From Alentia gelatinosa (lineage: Eukaryota > Annelida > Polychaeta > Phyllodocida > Polynoidae), in NCBI GenBank assembly GCA_950022655.1, contig OX465587.1, forward strand, positions 35,893,153 to 35,957,152: a DNA stretch of 64,000 nucleotides, given 5' to 3'. Below the pieces are notes generated by a model. The model worked only from the letters and a program-made list of their open reading frames with translations, did not search any database and was not told the DNA's origin. The position numbers were made by a program, and so were the translations under genes. Positions 32,795 to 43,069 of the stretch are shown here, one piece after another; the stretch's first letter is position 1; every line of letters starts with the position of its first letter.

Positions 32795-32945
32795 TTACTC
32801 GCTGCCCGCGGTTGTAGGCGAACCCAGGTAGGTGTAGCTGCTGCTGGTTAGTGGGCAGGGAGGGCGGCAGGGCCTGAGGGCGAGCATCTCAACACGCGGA
32901 GAGACATCGGAGTCAGACTCACCTAAACACGAGCAGCTCGGAGCG
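32795..32945 (-). CDS. Candidate C-terminal coding exon
   Basis: On the minus strand a strong acceptor, polypyrimidine CTCACCTCCCTCTGCCCGC then TCACAG, ends at 32946. The following 151 nt stay open to a double stop, TAA TAA at 32797-32792. It would encode 49 residues, starting [17 protein letters not shown] and ending with [13 protein letters not shown], with GC-rich third positions in AT-rich surroundings. An alternative acceptor (GTGTTTAG) would shorten it to 32922. The plus strand has stops here. I recognise no domain. Upstream exons would lie at higher coordinates and are not identified. Confidence 0.4.
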
Positions 32946-32978
32946 CTGTGAGCGGGCAGAGGGAGGTGAGGCTGAGCT

Positions 32979-33170
32979 TGTAGCATGCAGAGCGGGTTAA
33001 ATACAAATACATATAATATAAATATGAATATATGTAAATATATATATCGTTTATACCAGGTCTGTGTGTCTTTAGTAAGCAGAGCGGGGTAAAAACAAAT
33101 ATATATATATACACACATATATATAATACAAATATACATACATATATGTATATATAAGTGTGTGTGTGTA

Positions 33171-33251
<81 letters not shown>

Positions 33252-33420
33252 ATATAACACGTAGGTGTGTCATATATATATCCCATATAGTAGGTCTGTC
33301 TGCTTGTAGAATGCAGAGCGGGGTAAATACAAATACATATGATATAAATACAAATATATCTATATTATTTATGTTTATGCCATATGTGTATGTGCGTAGT
33401 ATGCAGAGTCAGATAGTCAA
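32979..33420 (+). repeat. ATGCAGAGCGGGGTAAATACAAATA repeats with (AT)n
   Basis: The block GCAGAGCGGG-TAAATACAA recurs near 32984, 33078 and 33312, with GTATGCAGAGTCAG near 33398. Each is followed by AT-rich DNA; the third step has expanded into a pure (TA)n at 33172-33243. Bases 33421-34120 hold a few promoter-like words but nothing supported. Confidence 0.8.
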
Positions 33421-34116
33421 TATATTTGATATATACTTGTGCGCGAAGGTCTCACACCTTTGCGTCAGCTGTACGGATTTTATTCTACACATTGTGCATA
33501 ATAGTTCGTGCACTCCGTACCACGTGACCTGTTTTAAAATGGCGTTTGTGTTTATTTCTAAGTACGTAATAATAAGGAGACATCGTGAGTAAAACTGTGG
33601 GCGAATGTATGCAGTTTTCAGTCAATTGTCCCGGAAATATTTCTTAACGCTGCAGGCAGAGGGACGTATTTCCAGGACAAATAAAACATAAACGGACATC
33701 AAATTGCCAACGTAAGTAGGTTTCCTCATATCATAAGGCTCCAAAGAAACTAAGAGATACATATCCTTCTTGTAAATTCTAAAAAAATAAATTTCAATGA
33801 TGACTTGTTAAATAAGCCTCAGGTCAAGATTTTCTTACTTAAACCCCAAGCATTTATAGGATTTTCTTGTGTCTGGCTATGAAGGGGAATCCATCAAAAT
33901 TTGTTGGAATATTGACAAAACTACGCCACATGAAATAGTCAGTTATGAGTCTTGCCAATAATACCATGGCACAGCCCCTACCGTACTGTAGGTTGGACCC
34001 TGTGGTTTACGCTATGTGTATATGCTTACCATTGCTTACTGTAGGCTTCTGACGTGTACGACACACTCGCTGTGATAAAACAAACCTCAGCTACGCCAGA
34101 CATGCGCGTCGTCCGC

Positions 34117-34145
34117 CACTGTGACCCACCAGATGGCGCCAGGAG
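34117..34145 (+). promoter_or_regulatory. CTCF-like site with extended flank
   Basis: CGCCACTGTGACCC is followed by an A-C step and CAGATGGCGCC, giving CCACCAGATGGCGCC at 34126-34140. The core matches CCASYAGRKGGC exactly and the 14-base flank is the same as at 20134. Each of these two sites lies next to 258-bp family A sequence. Binding is not shown. Confidence 0.4.
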
Positions 34146-34203
34146 AGTGCCGAGAACAAACGGAAGATGCTGACACAGAGAGGGCAGTGGAGAGATACGG
34201 GGT

Positions 34204-35260
34204 GGGCACAGAGTGATTGCTAGTTCTGCCATCATCCGCCAGGAGAAAGTAGAATAGTGCCACTGTAGTTGGAGGACAACCAATGAACATTATCGCTTGT
34301 TATAATCTAGAGATCATATTGAGACTGGGCTAAAATTTCTCCATGGCAAGGCCCAAAAGATATTTTTGGTAAAATCCATTGATAATTTGTCCCGCCACCT
34401 GGTGTTTTGAATTGTGTCAGGGGGCAAGATCGCCGTCTCTTTAGCACAATATCTATGTGCCCCATAGTGCAAAGATGATTGCTAGTTCTGCCATCACCCG
34501 CCAGGAAATTGTAAGATAGCGCCACTGAAGTATGGGAGCAACCAGTGTTCTCAGTTGTTATAATTTAGAGGCAATTTTGAAACAAGACTAAAATTCCTCC
34601 ATGACAAGGCCCAAAAGATATTTTTGGTAAAATCCATTGATAATTTGTCCCGCCACCTGGTGTTTTGAATTGTGTCAGGGGGCAAGATCGCCGTCTCTTT
34701 AGCACAATATCTATGTGCCCCATAGTGCAAAGATGATTGCTAGTTCTGCCATCACCCACCAGGAAATTGTAAGATAGCGCCACTGAAGTATGGGAGCAAC
34801 CAGTGTTCTCAGTTGTTATAATTTAGAGGCAATTTTGAAACAAGGCTAAAATTCCTCCATGACAAGGCCCAAAAGATATTTTTGGTAAAATCCATTGATA
34901 ATTTGTCCCGCCACCTGGTGTTTTGAATTGTGTCAGGGGGCAAGATCGCCGTCTCTTTAGCACAATATCTATGTGCCCCATAGTGCAAAGATGATTGCTA
35001 GTTCTGCCATCACCAGCCAGGAAATTGTAAGATAGCGCCACTGAAGTATGGGAGCAACCAGTGTTCTCAGTTGTTATAATTTAGAGGCAATTTTGAAACA
35101 AGGCTAAAATTCCTCCATGACAAGGCCCAACAGATATTTCTGATAAAATCCATTGATAATTTGTCCTGCCACCTGGTGTTTCGGATGGTGCCAGGGGCAA
35201 CATGGCTCCTTCCATAGGACAATAGCTATGTGCCCTCTAGGGTACAGAGCCATTGTAAGT
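34204..35260 (+). repeat. 258-bp family A tandem array, four units
   Basis: Units start with GATTGCTAGTTCTGCCATCA at 34215, 34476, 34734 and 34992, a spacing of 258-261 bp, plus a partial fifth. Units 2-4 differ by only a few bases, while the first and the last partial unit are diverged. Short minus-strand frames of 72 codons repeat identically because of the unit. Single copies lie at 19649 and 46206. Confidence 0.95.
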
Positions 35261-35394
35261 TCATGAAGCAGTCACCAACTGGGCGACAGCAGTGTCTGTG
35301 TATACCAGGTGGCTGACGGTAGTATCCGTCAGGTGGCACCACAAGAGGGTGGTTAGTTCCTATGATGTGGCTCTTTGTTCTTATGAAGTTCAAT

Positions 35395-35775
35395 TGACTT
35401 TCAAAGTTTTACAATGCCTACTTTGTCCCTCTACACCCATCCCAGTGTAGGACAACGTAAAGATGAAAGCCAGGACAGGTTTGTTCTGACATGAAAGGCT
35501 CTATACATATATGTGAGAAAGGAAAAGGTTGTGATATTGGTCTAGTATCACTCATTACTTATGCACCTCCAGTAGCGAAGAGCACTTACTGGTTTTTTTT
35601 TACTTACAACAGTGTTGAATACCTACTTGGGGACAAAATGGCCGTACTATATCTGCCCTATAGCGGAGGTATACAAGGGGACACTGGGGGAAGGGGGAAG
35701 GAAAAGCATGGGCTTGCCTTGAATGACCAAATATCATGGAGCGGTGTTGTCTAAGGCCTGGCACCCATCTATTAC
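35395..35775 (-). repeat. Inverted repeat pair, right member
   Basis: Reverse-complement match to 30630-31040 (CTACACCCATCCCAGTGTAG, ATATATGTGAGAAAGG, CCTCCAGTAGCGAAG, TACTTGGGGACAAAATGG, AAGGCCTGG). 35760-35860 has a GC-rich palindromic part with GCACTACGATC and GATATGGGAGC-like words. Confidence 0.65.
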
Positions 35776-35859
35776 CATGCACTACGATCGACCTCACAAC
35801 GCACTAGGTAACAAAAGCTCCCATATCGTAGTGCATCGGGAGCTCAGTGGACACCCGAA

Positions 35860-36680
35860 CTCATACCTTAATGAGGGGTATGTTACACACCAGTACATTT
35901 TCAGTCATAGTTGGGTTTCCATTGGATGATTTCTGATAGATTAATCGGTAACCTATTTTAGGACACTTTTGGTCAACGGAAACAAGAAACCAGGGACAGG
36001 CTGAGTGATTTCTGTGCTAAGAAATGTGAATTTCGGCAAAATTCACCTTCGACAAAATCAAACTGATTAAATCTTGGCATTGCCTCTGACAACAATATTT
36101 GGCATTCACCACTCTAATGTCACACTAGAGTAACAGAAATGCAGAGAGCACAGAAAGTATGAGCAGATGGTAAGTCTCAGAAGAAAGACATGCAGGCAAG
36201 AACGATATTTGCTGGCAGACAAGAGAAGTTTGTATATATATAGAAAATATATAATCAGAGAAAATATTAGCGGTCATCCATATACACGAGTTGTTTTCTG
36301 TATTCATATCACCCCTGTATACACTAAAAAAAAATGGATGACACACAGGATATAGACCATGGAGAACGGAATGCAATATTCGTAGGGGCATGGAGAACGG
36401 TGAGATAAATAGCCAAGATTTCTGAAATATTAGACTACAACTGTCATCTATGCGTAATAGACTAGATATCGGATGTACAAAAATTTTGAAAATTGTGAAA
36501 TCCACACCCTCTCACTGCTTTATGGACAATCCCTTAGGGCAGTGACTACGAAGGGGAGGAAGATGGAGAGGGGAGATCAGGGTAGAGATAGCGCGGATAA
36601 AAAGGGCGAAAAGATAGTGGCAGAGGCCAGATGGGGGCAGTCAAAGGGAACAAGAGCGAGTCCTGGCCTGACCCCTCTTA
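35860..36680. other. No gene seen
   Basis: AT-rich with scattered purine-rich stretches. No repeat or exon that I can support. Confidence 0.4.
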
Positions 36681-36694
36681 ATATTGAGCCATCA

Positions 36695-36960
36695 CGTCAC
36701 ACACACACTCACACACACTCACACACTCACCACGACAAACGCCGCCATCACGCAAATATCCGCCGCCCGCAGGAAGAGAGGCCGGCCTGCGCACGCACCA
36801 TTTCACCGGAAGCTGCTACCTTTGATACCCGCCCGCAGCGCCCTCTAGCCGCTGCCGCTCAAGTATGTATAAATATACACTTCCGGTCGTGATTATACTT
36901 CCGCATCCGCCATAACTCAGAGCCCACCAGCAACATGGCGGCGTGAGGGCCTTAGTAGAT
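36695..36960 (+). promoter_or_regulatory. Housekeeping-type promoter patch
   Basis: Starting after a short CACACA tract, this CpG-rich patch holds ETS-type sites (ACCGGAAGC near 36806, CACTTCCGGTC near 36880, ACTTCCGC near 36898), a CTCF-like GCGCCCTCTAGCCGC at 36838, and CAACATGGCGGCGTGAG near 36932, a YY1-type ATGGCGGC motif. The ATG there opens a three-codon frame (ATG GCG GCG TGA), which suits an upstream minimal ORF at a transcription start. Direction is probably plus, but the downstream exon is not identified. Confidence 0.5.
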
Positions 36961-37099
36961 AGAACCCGGTGGGGGAGAGGGTACTTCCCACACCCCACTT
37001 CTCCCGCACCCTCCCGCGAACCCCCCACGCCTGTCCCCGGCCGATTGCCAAGTTGGACATTAACGTATCAATCCCCCACTCGCCCGCCCCGCCTCGCTT

Positions 37100-37125
37100 T
37101 CATCTGTCGCACTGCCCTCTAGCGT
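37100..37125 (-). promoter_or_regulatory. CTCF-like site
   Basis: ACTGCCCTCTAGCG at 37111-37124, the reverse complement of CGCTAGAGGGCAGT. It sits between the promoter patch and the 11-bp array. Confidence 0.3.
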
Positions 37126-37279
37126 CGTTCTGTCTACTCATAAATAGACGCCGCCTCGCTTCGGAGTAGATGAAAGTGAGGCTCGCGCGCCCCGGCCACC
37201 ACAAGCCTCGCCCGCAGCGAGAATCGACGAGAGTGCCGAATCGGTGCGCGAGCCTTTCTGTGAGCTGTGGGAAATTGGG

Positions 37280-37700
37280 ACGCAGGAGGGACGACGGAGA
37301 GACGCCGGAGAGATGCGGGAGGGACGCGGGAGGGACGCGGGAGAGACACAGGAGAGATGCGGGAGGGACGCGGGAGGGACACAGGAGAGACGCGGGAGGG
37401 ACGCGGGAGGGACCCAGGAGGGATGCGGGAGGGACCCAGGAGGGATGCGGGAGGAACACAGGAGGGACGCAGGAGGGACGTGGGAGAGACGCGGGAGAGA
37501 CGCAGGAGAGACGCAGGAGGGACCCAGGAGGGATGCAGGAGGGACCCAGGAGGGATGCAGGAGGGACGTGGGAGGGACGCGGGAGAGACGTGGGAGGGAA
37601 GCAGGAGAGACGCGGGAGAGACGCAGGAGAGACGCGGGAGGGACGCGGGAGGGACGCGGGAGGGACGCGGGGAGGATGTGGGAGGGACGCAGGGAGGACG
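37280..37700 (+). repeat. Minisatellite, 11-bp unit GGGAGGGACGC
   Basis: About 38 units of GGGAGGGACGC with variants GGGAGAGACGC, AGGAGAGATGC and GGGAGGGACCC. Because 11 is not a multiple of three, all frames read a 33-bp superperiod and several stay open on both strands; none is likely to be translated. The array lies directly downstream of the promoter patch. Confidence 0.95.
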
Positions 37701-38454
37701 CTGATGGGACGCACAGGGGACACAGCGTGGTAGAAGCTGGATGCTATGGGGACGCTGGATAGACGCACAACCCGGTTGGTACGCAATATCCAGTCGTTGG
37801 GAGGCATTTAGACCCGCGGGTGGCCGTGTGACCATGTAGGGACGTCATGGAAACACCAAAGGGAAGAAGTGGGACGCAGAGTGCCAGCCTTAGAGCGCGT
37901 GCGGCAGGAACGCTGTAGGGACGCTGAATGAACGCTGTGACGACAGTCCGTAGCGCCGCCACACGGGAGAGACGGGCGACATGCTGTGTGTAGGGGTGAG
38001 GTGGGGGATGGTGGGACGCGGGTGTGAGTGATCAGATGTCTGTGTAATTGAGCATGTGGTGCGTAATGTTCAACGCCAGAATCACATTTCATAACGAGAC
38101 AGGCACACACCTACACAGACAGACATAAGGTGACGATGCTTATCCTCCGGGTCCCCAATTCGTGCGAAACTAAGAGTGTCAGGCACGTGATAATTCTATC
38201 CCAAAGAAATTAAAAACACATCATGATATTTCACCCCAGACCCCAATTTTTTAGGACAAAAGTAAAAAGGTCTGGCTTAACAGAACACCCTGTATTCTTG
38301 ATTTCAATGAGTCTTATTCAAAATGACCATTTTTCAATACTTTACCTGTGGTAGTTTTGCAATCCAGCAATAATGTACTCTCCTTTGTTTCTTTGGAAAA
38401 CCCTGTTTTTGCGAATTATGAATACCCTTTAACTGAACTCCTTTTCTTGCGACC
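37701..38454. other. No gene seen
   Basis: GC-moderate sequence after the array, still with GGACGC words to about 37980, then ordinary AT-rich DNA. Confidence 0.4.
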
Positions 38455-38915
38455 ATGTAGACTTGCTCAAGTCTTTGATTATGAACATTCATTAAATGAT
38501 TAATCACAATCAGAATAAAGTTCATTAAAGTATCCTTCTCTGACTGGCCCATGAATCAAAGACTTGTCCACTATGAACAGAATCTCCTGATTATGGCCCC
38601 AAGCCACTCCCTGTAACCCTATACTTCCTCATACCCCTCCCCCCCCCCCCCCTCCCCTCCTCCAGTTCCCTGGTCGCCTGTGTTGTCATAGCAATAAATT
38701 TAGCCTACTCCTGACTGTTACCCATTAAGATCAAAGTGAGAGGGTATCAATCTCCCAGCAGATCTCCTGACCAGTAGCCAGGACCTCTGCTTGGGGAGTG
38801 TGGTGCAAAATCGCGCCAGTCTACACGGCCGATTACGGATGAGATCAGTCCCTGTGTCACTCAGAAGGGGTGGAGGGGTAGGATACAGGGACTGAGGCCA
38901 GTCTAGCGACCATGC
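38455..38915 (+). repeat. Dispersed repeat family E, copy 2 (two blocks)
   Basis: 38455-38545 matches the left block of 16457-16615 and 38870-38915 matches its right block (GGATACAGGGACTGAGGCCAG). The middle contains an inverted short match near 38595-38640 and a polyC run, consistent with an insertion. Confidence 0.6.
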
Positions 38916-38979
38916 TGTCCCATATTGATACGGAGTTTGGGTACCAGACCTGCCACTAGGGATGTCAGGGAGACTCACA

Positions 38980-39160
38980 AAACAAGGGAAACACATCAAT
39001 GTTGAGTGTGATATAAGGCTGAGGTGGTATGGGGAGGTTCAAACCACACTTTTCTTTGGCTAGAATGAAGCTCTTTGTTCTATACAAGAAAAAATAATTT
39101 TATAAACTGGAAATGAAAACAAGGATTTACATGGAAAACTGCAATCCCTAAGTCTCATAC
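38980..39160 (+). repeat. Dispersed repeat family F, copy 6
   Basis: GGGAAACACATCAATG, GAGGTTCAAACCACAC, GAAGCTCTTTGTTCTATACA, AACTGGAAATGAAAACAAGG, TTTACATGGAAAACTG. Confidence 0.85.
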
Positions 39161-39179
39161 AACTCAACTCCACATGTAT

Positions 39180-39480
39180 GTTTGTTTGTTTGGTTTGATT
39201 TTACATCCAGTCAACCATTACAGGTCCTTTCCAGACTTTCTCAAGGTTCTTTTACACCACTAGGGTGGAGATCGAATCTATGTGATGAATTCAGGTAGAA
39301 ATCTCACCTCTGCACATTTACCAGGTGAGAGTTCTTTTACTTCCCACACCACATATACATGGTATGAGAAGGATGGCCTTTGTTATAGCAGTAAATCTAC
39401 CAGTGCTGGGGGTGGGATTCGAAACCACAAAGTCTTACAACATTGGGGTTACAAGTCCGGTGCTCTACTCCACAGGTAAA
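39180..39480 (-). mobile_element. tRNA-derived SINE, copy 1
   Basis: On the minus strand it begins with a tRNA-like head (GTGGAGTAGAGCACCGGACT, then a B-box-like TGGTTTCGAATCCCACC), continues with CCAGCACTGGTAGATTTACTG and a body ending in ...AACAAACAAACA. The body recurs at 43070-43530. The anticodon position reads TGT in a CTTGTAA loop, so an origin from a tRNA-Thr-like gene is possible. Confidence 0.7.
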
Positions 39481-39544
39481 CATTCTGACAGTTCGAGTTA
39501 AATTCTCTTCAGTCTATGAGGGGTCAGAACAGTTTGGTTAGAAA

Positions 39545-39780
39545 GTACCCCCCCCCCCCCCCCAACGACCCACCTTCGGCGCGTCCGTGGCAGACGCGCC
39601 GAACGTGATTAGAGGCGGCCTGTGATTGGTCAATAACCTGATGATGTTCACGTGGGAGCGGGTAGAGGAGGCCGAGGGCGGGTTGTCGCACGCGCACTGC
39701 CCGTGTGAGACCTCTCTCTCCCACCCTCTTCCCCGCCTCATAGCCGCCCTGCCTCTGCATGCGCCACTGACCCCTGTCGA
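39545..39780. other. PolyC tract and CpG-rich patch
   Basis: A run of about 16 C at 39548, then a CpG-rich segment with a hairpin around TCGGCGCGTC and GACGCGCCGA (39576-39603) and an inverted CCAAT (GTGATTGGTC). Possibly promoter-like; no exon identified. Confidence 0.3.
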
Positions 39781-39889
39781 ACCGTGACCATATTGTCTGA
39801 GCCATGTAATGGTTGCTCAATGTCAATCCCGCCCTTATGTGTGTCGCCACCTGCCTTACAAGGCACAGCCTTATGTTGTGTAGCCCAAT

Positions 39890-40543
39890 CTTGTCCTGAG
39901 CCACCCTGCCCTACTCCGCCCTGCCCCACCCTGTCCTGTCTCACATAGCCATGTCCTGACTAGTCCTAGCTCAGTCTTGTCCCGGCAGGTCCTGCCATAC
40001 CCAGCCCCATCCTATACTACTTTGCCCTACTCTGCAATGCCCCTACAGCTCAGCCTTACCTTCCATTGCCTACTGCTGTCCTACTATGGTGCCTGTCCTA
40101 CTTTGCCCTACATTGCCCTGCCCTGTACAACCCAGCCTTGCCTTGCCTTGCTCAGTTCTGTCCTGCCCTGTTACATTTTGTCCTGTCCTGCCCTGCCCTG
40201 CATAGACTGCATAGACATTGCCTTGCCCAACTTCAGCAGCCCTTCCCTGCCCGGCCCAGTCTTGAAATCTCCTTCATCGCCCTTCTTACCTTGTCTTTAC
40301 CTATCCAACCCTGTCATGCCCGCCCCTGCACAGCCCATCTTCACCCCACTTGCCCAGGCCTGCACCACACAGCCCTGCTTCACCCTGTCCTGCCCTACCT
40401 TACCCTGCCTAGTACAGCCCAGCTTTGTCCAACACAGCCTGTCCCACCCTGCCTCGTCCCATTCTGCCTCATCCTGCTCTGCCTTTTCCTGCCTGACTCT
40501 TCCCTACCCTGCCTTGTCCTGTCCTGCCTTGTCTTGTCATGCC
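39890..40543 (+). repeat. Degenerate CTGCCCTGTCCTGCC array
   Basis: A pyrimidine-rich stretch of short degenerate units (CCTGCCCTGCC, TTGTCCTGTCCTGCC). Open frames here are Leu/Pro/Cys-rich and not credible as proteins. Confidence 0.85.
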
Positions 40544-40806
40544 TTTTATCCTACCCCTAATAAAAAACGCCACAGGCTTAACATTGGGTCACTGTATTCA
40601 GGCGAGCGTGCAGTAAAATGTTATTGATTTTTTGGAGACGGGGTAGGATAAATACTAAACTGAATTCGAGTCAGCAGTGTCAGTGTTTATCGCACTTCGG
40701 TCAGGTCTGCTTCTAACAACACTCGGCTATCGCCTCGCGCAGTAATACGCGACCTGCCCGTCGTGCAATACACACTAACACTACTAACTCTCGTTCAGTT
40801 TCTCTT
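40544..40806 (-). mobile_element. Foldback element, type I, copy 2
   Basis: On the minus strand: AACTGAACGAGAGTTAGTAG, hairpin, TTATCCTACCCC near 40650, AATACAGTGACCC, AATGTTAAGCCTGTGGCG and TTAGGGGTAGGAT. This matches 1499-1790 block for block. The hairpin arms contain GAAGTGCGATAAACAC and its partner. Confidence 0.75.
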
Positions 40807-41405
40807 AAGTCCTGTCCCACTCTGCCTTGTCCGGCACTACACTACACTGCCCCCTGCCTCCTTTCCTCGCCTGTCCTAGCCAGACCGAACCCCTGCTTAC
40901 AAACACTGCCCAGCCCTGCCCTACAAGTTATGCCCAGACCCGGACCCAATACTCCCTCCCCTGTTGGCCATCTGTGACGTCACAGAATACTATTTAATCC
41001 CTTCCCACGCTCTGACGTAAGGCTCACAATACGAAATCCCGCTCACACGCGCAATAATACGCGAGGCCGCTTATGAAGGGAATAATAATAACAATGAGGC
41101 CACTTAAGGCTTTGTAAATAGGGCTACTTTAAGCAGGCACCACCAGGTGTTGACACCTCGCGGTGCACGCCGGGAGGACGCTTGGTGGTGCTGTAATTGG
41201 TCTATTATTTCACAGAGACTGCGCATGATCGCCGGGATCACGCCAGAACATGTATAAACAATGCTGGCTGATCAGCTGGCCCGACCATGTATGAATAATA
41301 TGAATGATGTAATGTGTGAATATGGTAAATACCCTATAACTCATAATACCCTGTACATATGCAGGGCTGGGGAGTTATTAATTGCGGAATATGTTTAAGC
41401 AATTA
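40807..41405. other. No gene seen; CpG-containing patch
   Basis: 40975 has a CRE-like GTGACGTCACAG, and 41150-41250 is CpG-rich with an ATTGGTC (inverted CCAAT) at 41197. Might be a promoter; no exon identified. Confidence 0.3.
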
Positions 41406-41407
41406 GT

Positions 41408-41600
41408 AGCATACAGTAGAACTCCGTTAAGAGGGGCATCGTCCATTCCGAGCCGAAGTTGCAGGGTGCCCCTTTAATGGGGTACTATGAGGAAACGTGG
41501 TCACTCACGGCCGTTTGAGGTTTTTCGTCCAATAATGACGGCCCTACGCATCGGGCCGTAATTACGAGACGAAAAACCAAGACCGGCCATCACAATAATG
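41408..41600. mobile_element. Palindromic DNA with pogo-like end
   Basis: TACAGTAGAACTCCGTTAAG at 41408 resembles the CAGTAGAACCTCG ends known from Tigger/pogo-type elements. Next to it, 41505-41595 is a hairpin (CACGGCCGTTTGAG, TTTTTCGTCC and GACGAAAAAC, GGCCATCAC, with a GGGCCGTAATTACG arm). The relation between the two is unclear. Confidence 0.4.
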
Positions 41601-41724
41601 AAGGGAAAAAACATAGGATTCTATTTCCACCAAATTAGCTCGTGTTGCAAGGTGGTCCATTTATGGGGCATCTTGCTACTAGTGTTCTGACTAAAGAAAC
41701 TGATGAGAGTGGTTAGAGATGACT

Positions 41725-41965
41725 AATATGCCATGAGTTTGATTATGTAGTAATTTCACGAGGCAAAGCCAAATGAAATCATGTAGCAGTCAAATACATG
41801 GTATATTGGCCAACCCATAATAACGTCACTGAAATATATTTAAAATAAATATTTGTGACATCATCATACCCAACACCAATTAGGTATTTTCTTCACTACT
41901 GGAAAAAGCGTTATGTATGATTCTCCAATGTTAAGTCTAAGGAGAAATATCCCAGGGGTGGGATA
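41725..41965 (+). mobile_element. Foldback element, type II, copy e (diverged)
   Basis: A hairpin with tip GAGGCAAAGCC and arms GATTATGTAGTAATTTCAC / GAAATCATGTAGCAGTC, then CCAATGTTAAGTCTAAGGAG and AGGGGTGGGATAC. The middle part has TGTGACATCATCATACCCAA, which recurs at 46545. Confidence 0.65.
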
Positions 41966-42442
41966 CATCATAGAACTAATAGGAGATAATACCAGATTAC
42001 GTATCATTAATGATTGATGGTTCATTGTTGTTATCTGATTGGTTGATGGATGGTCCGTACATGCCAAAGTCATTCCACGCAGGCCAATCAGGGAGTATGT
42101 CCCAGTAAAAGGACAACGCTACTCGAACCACAGCCAAAATCTCTCTCTAGCATGCTACCGGCTATACAACACTACCCCCCCAATAAACCACATGCAGTAT
42201 AAGCGATCCCCATATGATAGCAAGGCACGTATCAATCACATCAGGCTCATGAAGTCTGGCAGTAGAAAACAAGGGCTGCTCGGCCTGAATGGCAGGCCCT
42301 CTTAGTGGGCACGACTGTGTGTGCTGCCAGGCACAGGCACGAGAACTAGTTCAGAGAGGAAATTGGTTTCCATGCTAGATCTTAGTGCCAACTGTTTTCA
42401 TCCATATCCGTTCTGCCTCTCCATCTTCGCCATACGCTGCAG

Positions 42443-42540
42443 GCGCCAGTGGGAGCCCACGCCGCTATTATATGGTTTAGCAGGAATCCCTATTGACAAG
42501 GATGAGGATGAATTTACAGAGTGGAACCCGTATATTCAGG
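42443..42540 (+). CDS. Candidate internal coding exon
   Basis: An acceptor with pyrimidine-rich TTCTGCCTCTCCATCTTCGC, then TACGCTGCAG, ends at 42442. The frame after it encodes 32 residues starting RQWEPTPLLYGLAGIP and containing an acidic DKDEDEFTEW stretch. A weak donor, CAGG then GTAGAT, follows at 42541. The frame is open beyond both sites. I recognise no family, and the exon is plausible but unproven. Confidence 0.28.
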
Positions 42541-42689
42541 GTAGATTTAGTGTATTTTCTGACGAGGGGCGATCACTAAAATACGGACCACCTTGCCATA
42601 CACGTTTATTAAGAAATTGGTTGTTATACCAAATGAATTTGATTTTTTTTTAATTTCGGGTATATAGTAAATATATAACGTCCAACCAT

Positions 42690-42830
42690 GCTTATACAAG
42701 TCACAGAACTCGATGATAATTTACCGTATGTACGGAACTCGGCATAAATGCCTCGGTCCGTACAAACTGTAAATTAGCATCTCGTTCTGTGACTTGTACA
42801 GCATGGTCAGGACGTTCTATATAAGTACGT
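42690..42830. repeat. Long hairpin of the foldback type
   Basis: The left arm has CGTCC, ACCATGCT, ACAAGTCACAGAACTCGATG and the right arm has the complementary CATCTCGTTCTGTGACTTGT and AGCATGGT, AGGACG. The loop is GC-richer with CGGAACTCGGCA. The neighbouring CTATGG box is not found, so the type is not assigned. Confidence 0.7.
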
Positions 42831-43069
42831 ACGCATTGAGGTGGGATGGGGGAGGAAAAAATGTTGGAAATTTTGCGTATGCTCCTTCTTTGTTTTTATT
42901 GCGTACATGACTGGGAGGGGGGTCCAAAATTTCAGAAATTCTTTGTTCTCTAGCTACATTATATCTATAATACAGTGAGTCCATCTAATTCATACTGCAC
43001 GACATAAATTCGGTCTATTACATTTGATTTCTAAAGCAAATCAAAATCTGGCCATGTCACTACTTTTCT

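Noticed and set aside
32795..33286. 163-codon minus-strand ORF with Tyr/Ile repeats
   Set aside because: The N-terminal two thirds are the (TA)n microsatellite; only the last 49 codons after the splice acceptor are kept as a candidate exon.
34204..35260. CRISPR-like direct repeats
   Set aside because: Units are 258 bp without short-repeat/unique-spacer structure, and the window is eukaryotic; this holds for all the tandem arrays here.
37100..37835. Overlapping long ORFs of 145-235 codons on both strands, Arg/Asp/Gly- or Pro/Ser-rich
   Set aside because: Produced by the 11-bp GGGAGGGACGC array; five frames open over the same DNA cannot all be coding.
39977..40627. 216-codon plus-strand ORF, Leu/Pro/Cys-rich
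   Set aside because: Low-complexity pyrimidine-rich array running into a foldback element; no start context or domain.
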